A program made the position numbers and the translations under genes. The notes beneath the pieces are model-generated. The model searched no databases and was not told the origin of the DNA. It saw nothing but the letters and a program-made list of their open reading frames with translations. 64,000 bases of DNA from Ichthyophis bannanicus (taxonomy: Eukaryota > Chordata > Amphibia > Gymnophiona > Ichthyophiidae): the NCBI GenBank assembly GCA_033557465.1, contig CM066047.1, forward strand, positions 3,410,001-3,474,000, in the 5' to 3' direction. How positions within the stretch are numbered: the first letter of the stretch is position 1; each line of letters opens with the position of its first letter. Shown here in pieces: positions 53,991 to 64,000 of this stretch.

Positions 53991-54870
53991 ACCCGAGATT
54001 GCATCTACCACCTCCTCCTCTGATACCAAGCAAAAATCTGAGCAGACATCATTCACCAAAGCAGCAGCATCATCCATTCAGAGATAAGGCAAACAATCAG
54101 ACGTTGAATCAAATGCAGTTACAAGATGTCCCAAAAAAAGACATGCAGACAGGACAAAACCTGGCAAAAAAAGAATTGTCATTTGCCGGTAATGGATGGA
54201 CCTGAAGCAGGGTTTTTGAGAGTTTGGTATAAACCCGAAACGTGAGCCACGTCGTCACTTCTGCGCTTTTGGCAAACTTTAGCTACGATGCTTGGACACA
54301 AATATGAAGCTAAGTTTGGATTTTTAATCGCATAAAGCTATTTAATAAAAGGAGACGTCACAGTGGTGTAAGGAATGATTCCATGCACTGGGTTGACTAG
54401 CTCCGACAAAACGTTTATTTAAATTTAACGGGGGATATTTGGTATCAGAATTTTTAGGATTTTCGGGGGAACATACCACAGCAAACAACTCCCGAGGCCA
54501 GTGTAATAAGCAAGCAGACAAACAGTGCACCCTTTTTCTACCCAAAACAAAAGTACATCTGCCAAATACTGCAAGTACGTGGCCTTAAATAACTCAGTAT
54601 AGTACTTATGCCAATGACGATCAGCTTTATAGTGATATTGCTATAGACCCTATAGCACAATGGCATTGAATAACTAGTTGCAAGGAAGCATTACAATTTC
54701 CCTTAGGAGGGACTTTTTCAGAGGATAAACTTCGATATTTGAAATATAAAATGTGCGTCAAAGATTTAGGGGGACTATACACTAGTCCTTGGTGGGTCGT
54801 CCTTACATGGTGGGATGGCACATAAGTCTCAAGAAAAACAAAGAAATGAGGTCCAAGACCTCAAACATAA
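53991..54870. other. Penelope-like terminal remnant (inferred)
   Basis: Non-coding. It contains a hammerhead-like motif at 54198-54256 followed by AATAAAAGG near 54342, as in Penelope-like terminal repeats. No RT coding is visible nearby, and the borders are unknown. Confidence 0.4.
54198..54256 (+). ncRNA. Hammerhead-like ribozyme motif with altered core
   Basis: CTGAAGC at 54202-54208 (core CUGANGA with the last A changed to C) is followed by a good stem II (AGGGTTT 54209-54215 with AAACCC 54231-54236). GAAA lies at 54237-54240, then stem III CGTG/CACG (54241-54244 and 54248-54251) and the triplet GTC at 54251-54253. Stem I is short (GAC/GTC). All helices fold, but the core change may impair cleavage. 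Confidence 0.55.
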
Positions 54871-55680
54871 GTTGTTTGTAATAGAAGAGAGAGTACATAA
54901 TTTATTTGTTTGCTTTCCTTATTTGCTTTTAAAAGATAACATTTTCCAGTTGTAAAAGATTTAAACAGTCTGGCTTTAACTTGGTAAATAGTAGTTGGGG
55001 GGGGGGGGGGTTCATATGATGATTTTCTTCTTTAGTAAGTCAGGGCCTTATTTCGCCAGACTGGCAAGTTGGTATTTGGAATGTCTGTTTTCTTATCACT
55101 GTTAGTCTGTAACGTGTAAAGATTTGTTTTGTTTTGTTTGTTTCACTCTTGGATCTTAAAGCAATTTCAATTGTTTTTCTGTATGTGAATTATACATTTG
55201 GTTTCCAGATAAGAAGTGCAGTTTGTTTTGAAAGCTTTTCTGATCTCAGTTTCAGGGGAACAACTAAGTGAAAAAAAGATATATATGTTGTAGAACTGTG
55301 TGAAAGACAGCAGGACATGCTGACTTTTGTTTTGGTTTTAGAAACTAATAACCTAAGTCATAAACCCTCTTGTAAGTAGTCATTTCAATATTGTGATTTT
55401 CCTTATAACACAGATTTAAATTAGTCTCCTTCTAGCTCACTTACTACTTCCGAAGTTATAGAAAGTGCTCCCTAGCCTGATATTACTAGTACCCAATTTG
55501 TTGTATTTAATCCCCTTCCTAAACCCTTAGTTTATAGACTCTAGATATGCCTGGGGGATACTTCTTCCTATTGAGATTGTTGCTATAAAATGTTTTCAAA
55601 GAATAATTTTCATGTCATAAGGACTTTAGTTATATTGAACTTTTAATGCTAATTAGGACAGATGTAGAGAGTTATTTGGA
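54871..55680. other. No recognisable gene
   Basis: AT-rich sequence with a 14-G run at 54997-55010. No coding region or repeat that I can assign. Confidence 0.45.
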
Positions 55681-55710
55681 ATGAGCAAGTACCTTGTCCT
55701 AACCACTAGG

Positions 55711-55990
55711 GAGGAGTGGCCTAGTGGTTAGGACAAAGTACTTCAGGCCGGAGGGCCGAGGGTTCAAGTCCCACCTGGGGACAGCAATCTCAGGCCGGAG
55801 GGACTGGGATTTCTAGTCCTATAGGTACTCCTTGTGGTCTTGGGCAAGCCACTTAACCCTCCATCACCCATGTTCCCTGTAAGTATTAGCGTATGTGTGT
55901 CATATCCCCTCGTGTTAAATGTATCTCCCAATTGACCGCTTTGACCCGGTGAAAAGCGGGATATAAATACAGCTAAATAAATAAATAAAT
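55711..55990 (+). mobile_element. tRNA-derived SINE with L2-b (GCGGGATATAAA) tail
   Basis: A box TGGCCTAGTGG at 55717-55727 and B box GGTTCAAGTCC at 55761-55771; the body shares CTCCTTGTGGTCTTGGGC with the SINE at 20690. The 3' tail (CGCTTTGACCCGGTGAAAAG, then CGGGATATAAATACAGC and (AAAT)n) is the 3' end of the L2-b family at 33671-35668, not the L2-a tail of the other SINE. Immediately upstream, 55688-55710 is an inverted copy of the head (complement of about 55721-55743). Confidence 0.88.
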
Positions 55991-57655
55991 ATAAATTTAT
56001 ATCTTCTACCTGCAGTTCACTTAAAAACAGCACTAACTAAATTTTTAGACGTTTTAGTCTATAAGGATACATTAGTATGGTATGAAGAAAGGTCTATGTA
56101 TATAGTTGGTGGTATGATGCAAGTAATGAGAAGGTATTGCAAGAAGTGAGATAGGATATTAATAGTGAAAAAGAAGGATTTTTGATGGACAGTAAACTAG
56201 TGAAGGTTATCTAATGATGCAAAGTGATGTGTCAGTCTAATGAATATGTAAAGGGAAAATGAGATTTTCTGATCTGCAGTGGTAATGTGCACAGCTAGTG
56301 TTTTTCCTGGCTATCTGTATGGTTTTGTACTGTAGCATGAAATGGATGTTTTGATTCAATGGATTGCCAAGAGGTTTGTAGACTGCTGTGGAACTTGATA
56401 GCAGCAGACAGCACAGATAACAGTTTGGAGAGCAGGACTGTGTGTTTAAAGTAACTCTGTAGCAAAAGAGATTGCATAGTTCTCAAGGGCATGGGAAATT
56501 CCTTCATGCCAGATAACAGCATGCCTTGTTAGAGAAGTTGCTTTTAAAGTTTTTGTGGAGGATATCTTAGCCGCTGCTATGTATTAATTAGTGAAGCACA
56601 AGGGGATTGTACTTTGTTTCTAATCTACCTGACAGCTAAAACTAAAGTAATTTAATATCAAAAAGATTAGGGGGAGTACCTGTGGGGGTCTGGATTTTAG
56701 GCTCTGTATGAGAGACGTGATGGAGGATTAAAGTTTATGAGAGTTACCCTCTGAAAATTATTTTGAACAGAGAGTGGAGAGAATCCAGTTTGTCTACCTC
56801 GTTTTACAAAGGGTCGACGAGAAGTCATCAGATGTTCCTCTTGGATTTTCTACATTTCTTTGAGCCTGTATTGTCAACTGAGCTTCCCATAGAAAATGTT
56901 TAATTTATAGAAGATGCTTAATTTGTTTAATATGAATTGATGAGGGTTTATGGTGGGGCTCAGGCTGCTATATTTGTACTGCTAGTTTAATGTATGCATG
57001 GTTGGTATAAATTTAGGTATGAGTGTGTTTATGGTTGGAGAAGTATTTAGAATAATAAGAGGCTGAAAAGATATTTTGTATTTGTTATTTAATATGGGTA
57101 ATGATGTTATAAATATTATATGTAATAAAATGATTTTTATAAAGTCATACATGCATAAGACTAGTGTATATTCAGTATTTTGACACTTTAAGAGTCCATG
57201 ATTTTTCTGGGTAATAAGCAGTGAAAATGTTAGGCCTTTTAAGGCTGAGGGTTACATTGTGTATTGGATGAGATATCAAAATAGAACACAGTTGAAGTAC
57301 AACATGAATGTTAATTCATTTTCCCATAGCTATATAAAAAAGAACAACCTCTAGGTCCAATTGGCAGCAGCATTCACTGAGCGATAAACCCGCATGATCG
57401 TGAGATTATGTTTAAGATTATTTTACAGTAATCCTGAATTTGACAATTGTGATAGAGGAAGGAGGAAAACCCCAAAACAATTAACCATCCCTTTTCTTGT
57501 GTTTGTAAATAAGTTTAATCGACGATGTGCAAGTTTTGTTTTCTAAGTTTCACGGGTGCTAGCTAATCCCGGTTAAGAGAATTTGTCTGCTAATTTCATT
57601 CCATGTATAAAAATACAAATGCTGAGATGTTCATTGTAAACAGCACCTCCCAGAG
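55991..57655. other. No recognisable gene
   Basis: AT-rich, non-coding; the longest frames are under 80 codons and show no domain. No repeat border was identified up to the DIRS C end at 57656. Confidence 0.45.
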
Positions 57656-57924
57656 AGCACAGTTACTTACCTGTAACAGGTGATCTCTGGGAACAGCAGG
57701 AATAAGTCTTCACATATGGGTACGTCAGTACCGACGGAGTCTGCGCGGGAATGCTTCCCAGCGTCCAATCAAAAAGCTTTTGGAAGCATCCCACCACGCC
57801 TGCGTGCTGCCTTCCCGCCTTTCCCAACTGCCTCTCCTCAGTTAAGTTTCAAGCTGAGACAAAGAGAGAGAGAGAAGGGAAAGATAGAGATAGCGAGATA
57901 CAACTCCTAGGGGAGGTGGGTGGG

Positions 57925-58021
57925 TTGTGAAGACTTATTCCTGCTGTTCCCAAAGAGCACCTGTTACAGGTAAGTAACTGTGCTATCTCCAGGAACAAGC
58001 AGGAATGAATCTTCACATATA
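57925..58021. repeat. DIRS C internal complementary region
   Basis: The part ending at 57984 (ACAGGTAAGTAACTGTGCT) is complementary to the left extremity from 57656. The part from 57985 (ATCTCCAGGAACAAGCAGG) should be complementary to the right extremity outside the window, predicting an end of CCTGGAGAT. Confidence 0.85.
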
Positions 58022-59981
58022 GGGACTCCCAAGCTAAGATGCCTGGAGTCCCAGCATGTCATAGATTGGAACATGCTATCCCCCACAACACCAGGCATCC
58101 TGAGGATGGAGGGTAGGAGTTGAAAAGAAAGGCGCTGTGGAACAGCTAACCTAGCATAGGACTGCAGACAAGGAGTCCATGTGTGGATGATAATTATCAT
58201 CAATGATATTGCAAGAAATATTTCAATATGGACCTCCCCAAACAGGATTACAGAGCAGTAAGGAGGTTCATGGGATCTACTGGGGAACCCAGTAGAGGAA
58301 CCTCAAGGGAGACCTCACTGTGAAGTGGAGGTAATAAACCTGTAGGAAAAAAACAGTGGAGGTCAGATTCCTGAAAGGTAAGAGGGAACCCCAGTAATAA
58401 CTGGGGTAGTACCAAAAACGGTGGGCCTTCAGCGGAAGGCTTTATGACAAAAGCCGAACTCCTTTGGCAACAGAGTGGCTCACCCTTAGGAGCAAAAAGA
58501 GAAGGCTGACCGATTTGGACAAACAGGCACAGTCCTTGTGGGAGGAAAAGGTATGGAAACCCTTTGTATCCCAAAAAGAAAGGACAAATGCCTGAGGTAT
58601 TAGAGCCTGTGATTAACTGAAGATCCGCAATGTCTCTCCTAACTGGAGTCAGCTAGGAGAGATACTGGAACATGTAGAGCTTCAGAGGTACCTAAACCTT
58701 AAGGTTATGGTGGAAGTTGTTAACTACCACAGAAAGTGGTTGTGCGTGTAGAACCCCAAACCTGCTGGATAGAATAGGCATGGGTAAAGCCTATCTGTCA
58801 GAATCATATAGCTATATCAGCTTAGACAGTCAGGTAGAAAAATATGCAGATACATATCTACCAATAATAAAATATCTCAACAGATACATATATATAGATA
58901 TAGATATATAGATAGACATATAAGAATATATCTATAGTGAGATATAAAAAGGCATAAAATACACACAAATGATAGACAGAGACATCTGTATGTATGCTAT
59001 AGATATGAATATATATGCCTCTATATGGGTGTCTGCAAGAAGCAGACAGAGATATGCCCACAGAACGGTATTCACCTAGGAAATGTGGAGAGGAAAGATT
59101 CATCTAAGAACAAGAAGGTGGAACCTACTTGAGAAGATATATAGAGAATCTATTCTGACTGGTTATGAGCTACAGGGATGCTAGCTAGTGAAAAAAACCA
59201 GGACAGTTACGAGAAAAGCAGAGGATGATATCAGTCTACAGCCAGCAAGTCCCGATTATTCCAGAACTCTAGCATGGTAAGTGAACAGAAGATGCATAAA
59301 AATGAGATACCATGCTGACCTGCTTAAGGGCAAAAAGGTATCATCCGTTCTTACCATGAGGACGAGCTGCAAGGAGAAAAGCATATTCCCGATTGGAAAT
59401 ACTATGGACCAAAGCAGGGAATCGGCAACTCCTTAAGCTTTCACGTAAGAGAAGGCCTATGTCCTTTATATTAAAAAGGAGATAGTGAAAAAAGGGAGAA
59501 CCTTTCTAGTCATGGGAGACATGACTGAAAAAGCCTTTTCCAACCATCTAGGATAGCTGTTGGAGGAAAAAACGCCATGCTCTCTAGCAAGGGCCCATAG
59601 TGGAGAGCTTCTCTGTAGAATTGCAGAGAGCATGATGCAGGAGAATGAGGAGATAGAACTGGCTGTTGGAAAAGCCAGTACCTATGTCAACTATGCTGCC
59701 AAACCCAGGGGAATGGAGATGGCAGAAAGAGAAGACAATCCAACAAGCCTGTAGTGAAGCAGTTTCCAAAACACATGACAGCACTGACTTGGAGCCACTA
59801 CTAAGACCAGACAGAATGTTAGTGGAGGACAACCTGGTTGCTGGTGGACAAGAACCAGTGGTCCAAACATTAAGGCTCCTGCATAGGCAGCTGCTTGCCA
59901 GACAGCAGAATAATCTTACTGCTTAAAAACAGAAAGAACAGACAGAACAGGAGTAGAAAACTCTGGACCTGTCTGATGAAC
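58022..59981. other. DIRS C non-coding interior
   Basis: About the first 100 bases resemble the 3' leader of A/A2 (GATGGAGGGTAGGAGTTG near 58107). The rest has no open frame above 108 codons and none of the recombinase or RT motifs. A low-complexity ATATAGATATAGATATATAG tract lies at 58885-58925. Confidence 0.6.
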
Positions 59982-59988
59982 TGCCTCA

Positions 59989-61695
59989 TAAGAACATAAG
60001 ATATGCCATACTGGGTCAGACCAAGGTCCATCAAGCCCAGTATTCTGTTTCCAACAGTGGCCAATCTAGGTCATATGTACCTAGCAGTTTCCCCAAGAGA
60101 CACAAGTTCCACAATGCTTGTACTGGGTCAAGCATTGATATCTTCGGTCACTTCTTAATAATGGTTTATGGACCTTTCCTCCAGCAACTTGTCCAAACCT
60201 TTTTTAAACCCAGCTACACTAACAGCCTTTACTACATCCTCCGGTAACAAATTCCAGAGTTTGATTACACATTGAGTGAAAAAATATTTTCTTTTATTAG
60301 TCTTAAATAGTTTACCCTGTAGCTTCATTGCATGTCCCCTAGTCTTTTTATATTCTGATAACGTAAACAATCGATCTACGTTTACCCGTTCCACTCCGTT
60401 CATTAATTTATAGACTTCTATCATATCTCCCCTCAGCCGTCTCTTTTCCAGGTTAAAGAGCCCTAACCTTTTTAGCCTTTCTTCATAGGAGGATCCTTCC
60501 ATCCCCTTTACCATTTTGGTGGCTCTTCTCTGAACCCTTTCTAAAATCGTTATATCCTTTTTAAGATACGGCGACCAGAATTGCACACAATATTCAAGGT
60601 GCGGTCTCACCATGGAACGATATAGAGGCATTATAATATCTTGTTTTATTTTCCATTCCTTTCCTTATCATACCTAGCATTCTATTTGCTCTCTTGGCCG
60701 CCGCTGCACACTGGGCCGAGGGTTTGAACATGGTATCCACAATGACGCCTAAATCTTTTTCCTGGGTGGTGGTTCCTAATGTGGAACCTTGCATCGTGTA
60801 ACCATAGTTTGGGTTGTTCTTCCCTAGGTGCATAACCTTGCACTTGTCCACATTAAATTTCATCTGCCATTTTGATGCCCAGTCTTCCAATTTATCAAGA
60901 TCCTCTTGCAATTTTTCACAATCCTCTTGGGTTTTAACAACTTTAAATAGTTTTGTCTCATCTGCAAATTTGATAACCTCACTGCTTATTCCACTTTCCA
61001 GGTCATTTATGAATATGTCAAAAAGCAGCGGACCCAGCACAGATCCCTGGGGTACACCACTATTCACCTTTCTCCATTGGGAAAATTGGCCATTTAGCCC
61101 TACCCTCTGCTTTCTATCTTTTAACCAGTTCCGGATACACAATAGTACACTGCCTCCTATCCCATGACTCTTTAGTTTTGCCAAAAGTCTCTCATGAGGG
61201 ACCTTGTCAAAGGCTTTCTGAAAGTCCAGATACACAATATCAACCGACTCACCTTTGTCCACCTGTTTATTCACTCCTTCAAAAAAACATAACAGATTAG
61301 GAAGACAAGATCTTCCTTGTCTAAAGCCATGTTGGCTGTCTCCCACTAGGTTGTGACTATCTACATGCTGAGTAATTTTATTCTTTATGATGGTTTCTAC
61401 CATTTTTCCCGGTACTGACGTCAGGCTCACCGGTCTGTAGTTTACCGGATCACCCCTGGAACCCTTTTTAAAAATTGGTGTTACATTGGCGATCCTCCAA
61501 TCTTCAGGTATTAGAGATGATTTTAATGATAGTTCACAGATTACTGATAGCAGGTCTGCAATCTCATATTTCAGTTCTTTCAACACCCTTGGATGTATAC
61601 CATCCGGTCCAGGTGATTTGCTACTCTTCAGTTTATCTAATAGTTGTAAGACATCTTCCCGATGTATCGATATTTCCTTCAATTCTTCCGCACCT
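59989..61695 (-). mobile_element. CR1 LINE copy 5, 5' truncated, recent
   Basis: Flanked by the 7-bp target duplication TGCCTCA (59982-59988 and 61696-61702). It is truncated just before the RT and ends 3' with the TTATGTTCTTATG-type terminus read in reverse. Same family as copy 1 but far better preserved. It interrupts DIRS element C, so it inserted after C. Confidence 0.93.
60155..61695 (-). pseudogene. CR1 ORF2, RT and C-terminus
   Basis: One long frame (to 60594) carries SKSPGPDGIHPRVLKELKYE, IVYLDFQKAFDKVPHERLL, VNSGVPQGSVLGPLLF and EVIKFADETKLF, where the second catalytic Asp of the FADD box is Glu. NKCKVMHLG-type VDKCKVMHLGKNNP and [18 protein letters not shown] follow. A frameshift near 60620 leads into the C-terminal frame 60631-60155 with [19 protein letters not shown] and [15 protein letters not shown]. 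The endonuclease is lost by truncation. Confidence 0.9.
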
Positions 61696-62148
61696 TGCCT
61701 CAAAGCAAGATTGAAAAAGAGGAGTTAACTCGGAGAGGAAACTCCACACTGGAAAAGTAACAAACTAGAGAGGCTGAAGAAAAAGCCCTCCAGTGAAGCA
61801 ATACCGCTCTTACAGGGGAAAAACTTGGTAAGAGGGTAAAGAGAATGGAGCTGAAGAAGACTTACAAAGTAGTAAGTCTATAGAAAGGAAAAAAAAAACA
61901 TGCTGGTACAGGAAACTATCATTTGATAGCGGTTAGACCTCTTTGCCTAGCAGGAAGAAGAGAACCCTGTGACCTATAGGCATGAACATCCTGACAGCTC
62001 ATAGAACATAGAAAAAATGGATGTCTTTTGGGAAGAGATCCATGTCTAGGGTTTAGAATGAAAGCAGTGGATGGCCTCTATTGAGAAGAAGCAACTGCAG
62101 ATTCTAACCCCAAGATCACAAGCATCTGATGAAGATTGATCAGAAACG

Positions 62149-63969
62149 CTACGGTTGCTGGGTTTGCTGAGCCTGGTGAGAGGTTGAATTCTGCAGACCA
62201 GGACGATGCTTCCCTTGTTTGGGAACATTTGTATAATGGGCAGATGATGCATAAAACCTTCTTCTCCTATGGGAAGAAAGTTTGGCAAGACATTTTCTAC
62301 CTATTGGGACAGAAGAAAGTGCAGAACAGCACCTAGGAACAGGTAAGTCAGTGGACAACTGAGTAACCTGACGTAAAGACTCCTTGTTGAAAAGATTGTC
62401 TCCAGTGCAAGGAGTATGTCCCAGTCTTTGCTGTGCCCATTTGTCCAAGTCTGAAGCTTGGAGCCAGGCTGTACGTCGTGCCCCTATAGTTATAGCAGAA
62501 GTCCTGCTAACAGACTCAAAAGAGTCTAGGGAAGCACGAGTTAGAAACCAAGAGATATTCTGAAGATGCTTAAGCAGTGAAGAATAGCCTGCAGTCTTGG
62601 ACTCTGGAAGGGAAGGAGTCAAAAGATGTAATTGCTTTGTGACCTCCTCAAGAGATAGACTGATATAAAAAAATATATGAGAGAATTCTTGCAGAAAGCA
62701 TAGATGTCTGGAAGATTTGACGTCCAAAGGCATCTAGTGTCTTAGACTCACGACCTGGCGGATAAGAAGAGTGCTTTTTCTTACTCTTTACCCGCCTCAT
62801 TGCTGATTCCACTACTATGGAATGATGAGGAAGTTGAGTCTTTTGAAACCCTGGAGAGGGGGGCACCTGATATAGGAGATCAGTTGTTCTGGAAGGTGGG
62901 GGTACCTTTAAAGGTGCTTCCCACATTCCTAGAAGGAGATCCTGCAAGGAATGATGCAAAGGAAGCATTATGTTCTCCTTTGCTTTGGTAGAAACAGAGC
63001 CTTGTGCAGGATCATATCCAGGGATAGGAATGGCAAGAGATCTTGCTATATCCAGGAGGAAACTCTGAAAAGAGGGATCTCCAACTGGAATCTCCTTTGG
63101 ACAGGTTAGATCTGAAGAACTAGCCTCAGCACCGAAAGAGCTATCCAAATATATAGGAATAGAAGATCCTGCACGGTGCAGTGTGGAATCCTTAAGGGAT
63201 GGTCGCCGGTACTGGCTGTCAGGAGCAGCGACCATCAGTACCACATCGTCCATGCCAGGTATCGACTCCAAGCTTGGTATAGAAGGGAGCGAGCCTGTTG
63301 AAAGAAGCATGGCAAGAGTTGGCCATGATGGTACTGTGGATACCGGTACCGATGTTGGAGCAGAGGCCGACACAGACATCGGAGCAGCCATCGGTGACAG
63401 TTCAATCGGTACCAAGGTAACCAAAGACCTCCGGCCACTATCCTCGGTACCGAGCCTCTGGTATCGATCGGTGTCAGTACCAAAGCGTGTTGGTACCCAG
63501 TCATCCAGACTAGAGATCGATTCCAAACTCGGCATCGAGGGCAAAGAGCCTGATGAGCGAAGCATGGAAGGCACCGACCACAAGGGTAATGTGGACATCG
63601 GTACCGACTTCGGTACAGTGTCTGATACCGGTGGATGAAGGCCAACTAGTGGCAACTCAGACGGTCTCGGAGGAACCGAGAGTTGCGGATCCGAATCATC
63701 GGAACCGAGCCGCCGGTACCAAGGTGAGTCGGTACCCAGTCCTCCAGACTGGAGATCGAAGGAAGTGAGGCTATCGATGCATGTCTGGAGGGTACCGACA
63801 TCGGTGGTAGTATCGGTGCTGGTACCGATAATGGAAAGTCAGTCTGGAGAGTATCCACCGGTCCCGAAGGCACCGAGGACGCCAGATGACCATCCCTGGT
63901 GAGGAGTGTTTCATCCAGCACCAGTGCCGATGCCGGGGTATCGGTACTGCTCGAAGCGGATGCCACCAC
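62149..63969 (-). pseudogene. DIRS C gag-like gene, frameshifted
   Basis: Three frames follow one another: 63969-63646, 63655-62648 and 62733-62149, so frameshifts lie near 63650 and 62700. The conserved block SPGFQKTQLPHHSIVVESAM and RRVKSKKKHSSYPPGRESKTL in the middle frame is clearly homologous to A/A2 gag. The third frame continues with AWLQASDLDKWAQQRLGH and a basic C-terminus. The N-terminal half has three imperfect repeats of a SLPSIPSLE-type unit spaced by about 70-85 residues. The N-terminal Cys cluster is probably beyond the window. Confidence 0.82.
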
Positions 63970-64000
63970 CGGACACGGCTCAGGTATATTCTGTGAGGGG

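Larger units (their letters stand above)
57656..64000 (-). mobile_element. DIRS element C, incomplete at window edge, apparently non-autonomous
   Basis: The left (3') extremity AGCACAGTTACTTACC, the adjacent internal complementary region and a gag-like gene identify a minus-strand DIRS element related to A/A2. Between the complementary region and gag, about 2.4 kb of native sequence (58022-59981 and 61703-62148) shows no RT, RNase H or recombinase motif in any frame. A CR1 copy is inserted at 59989-61695. The 5' end lies beyond the window. Confidence 0.85.

Noticed and set aside
1..64000. CRISPR array or bacterial operon structure
   Set aside because: No spaced short direct repeats, no tightly packed genes with ribosome binding sites; the repeats are eukaryotic transposons.

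Overview
The window is a eukaryotic, vertebrate-type genomic segment made almost entirely of layered transposable elements. I recognise no host protein gene, rRNA or functional tRNA gene. The mix is DIRS-type tyrosine-recombinase retrotransposons, CR1 and L2 LINEs, an RTE/BovB-type LINE, Penelope-like elements with hammerhead motifs, tRNA-headed SINEs, a mariner and foldback MITEs. That mix suggests an amphibian, perhaps a caecilian; the organism is an inference and is not shown by any host gene.

Left third (1-18200). One old plus-strand CR1 copy runs from about 490 to 18172 but is cut into five collinear pieces. The cuts hold two L2 fragments (736-2698), an unclassified segment with an unrecognised 320-codon ORF (about 3195-4955), DIRS element A (5337-11102) and DIRS element B (11994-17897). 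A and B belong to different DIRS lineages and both lie on the minus strand.

Middle (18200-40300). After a poorly resolved stretch with an L2 tail and a hairpin MITE, one plus-strand RTE/BovB-type LINE is spread over about 20 kb (20570-40296). It is interrupted by a SINE, a CR1, several L2 copies, a segment ending in a hammerhead motif, and an L2 that holds a SINE that in turn holds DIRS element A2 (25513-31260). A2 is the highlight: gag, RT/RNase H/methyltransferase-like and tyrosine-recombinase frames are all open, and both terminal repeats and the internal complementary region are present.

Right third (40300-64000). This holds a roughly 300-350-bp inverted repeat with a CR1 in its spacer, a Penelope-like element with an inverted 5' part that was hit by a mariner, more L2/CR1/L1-like fragments, a second hammerhead-like motif, and a second SINE with a different LINE tail. 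It ends in DIRS element C (57656 to beyond the window), which keeps its terminus, internal complementary region and gag but has a non-coding interior and a young CR1 insertion.

How the parts relate: DIRS elements encode Gag, an overlapping RT/RNase H/methyltransferase-like polyprotein and a tyrosine recombinase. The complementary internal region is thought to template circle formation, and the recombinase integrates the circle without target duplication. The A and A2 insertion sites show exactly that. The SINEs carry L2-type 3' tails and were probably mobilised by the L2 LINEs seen here.
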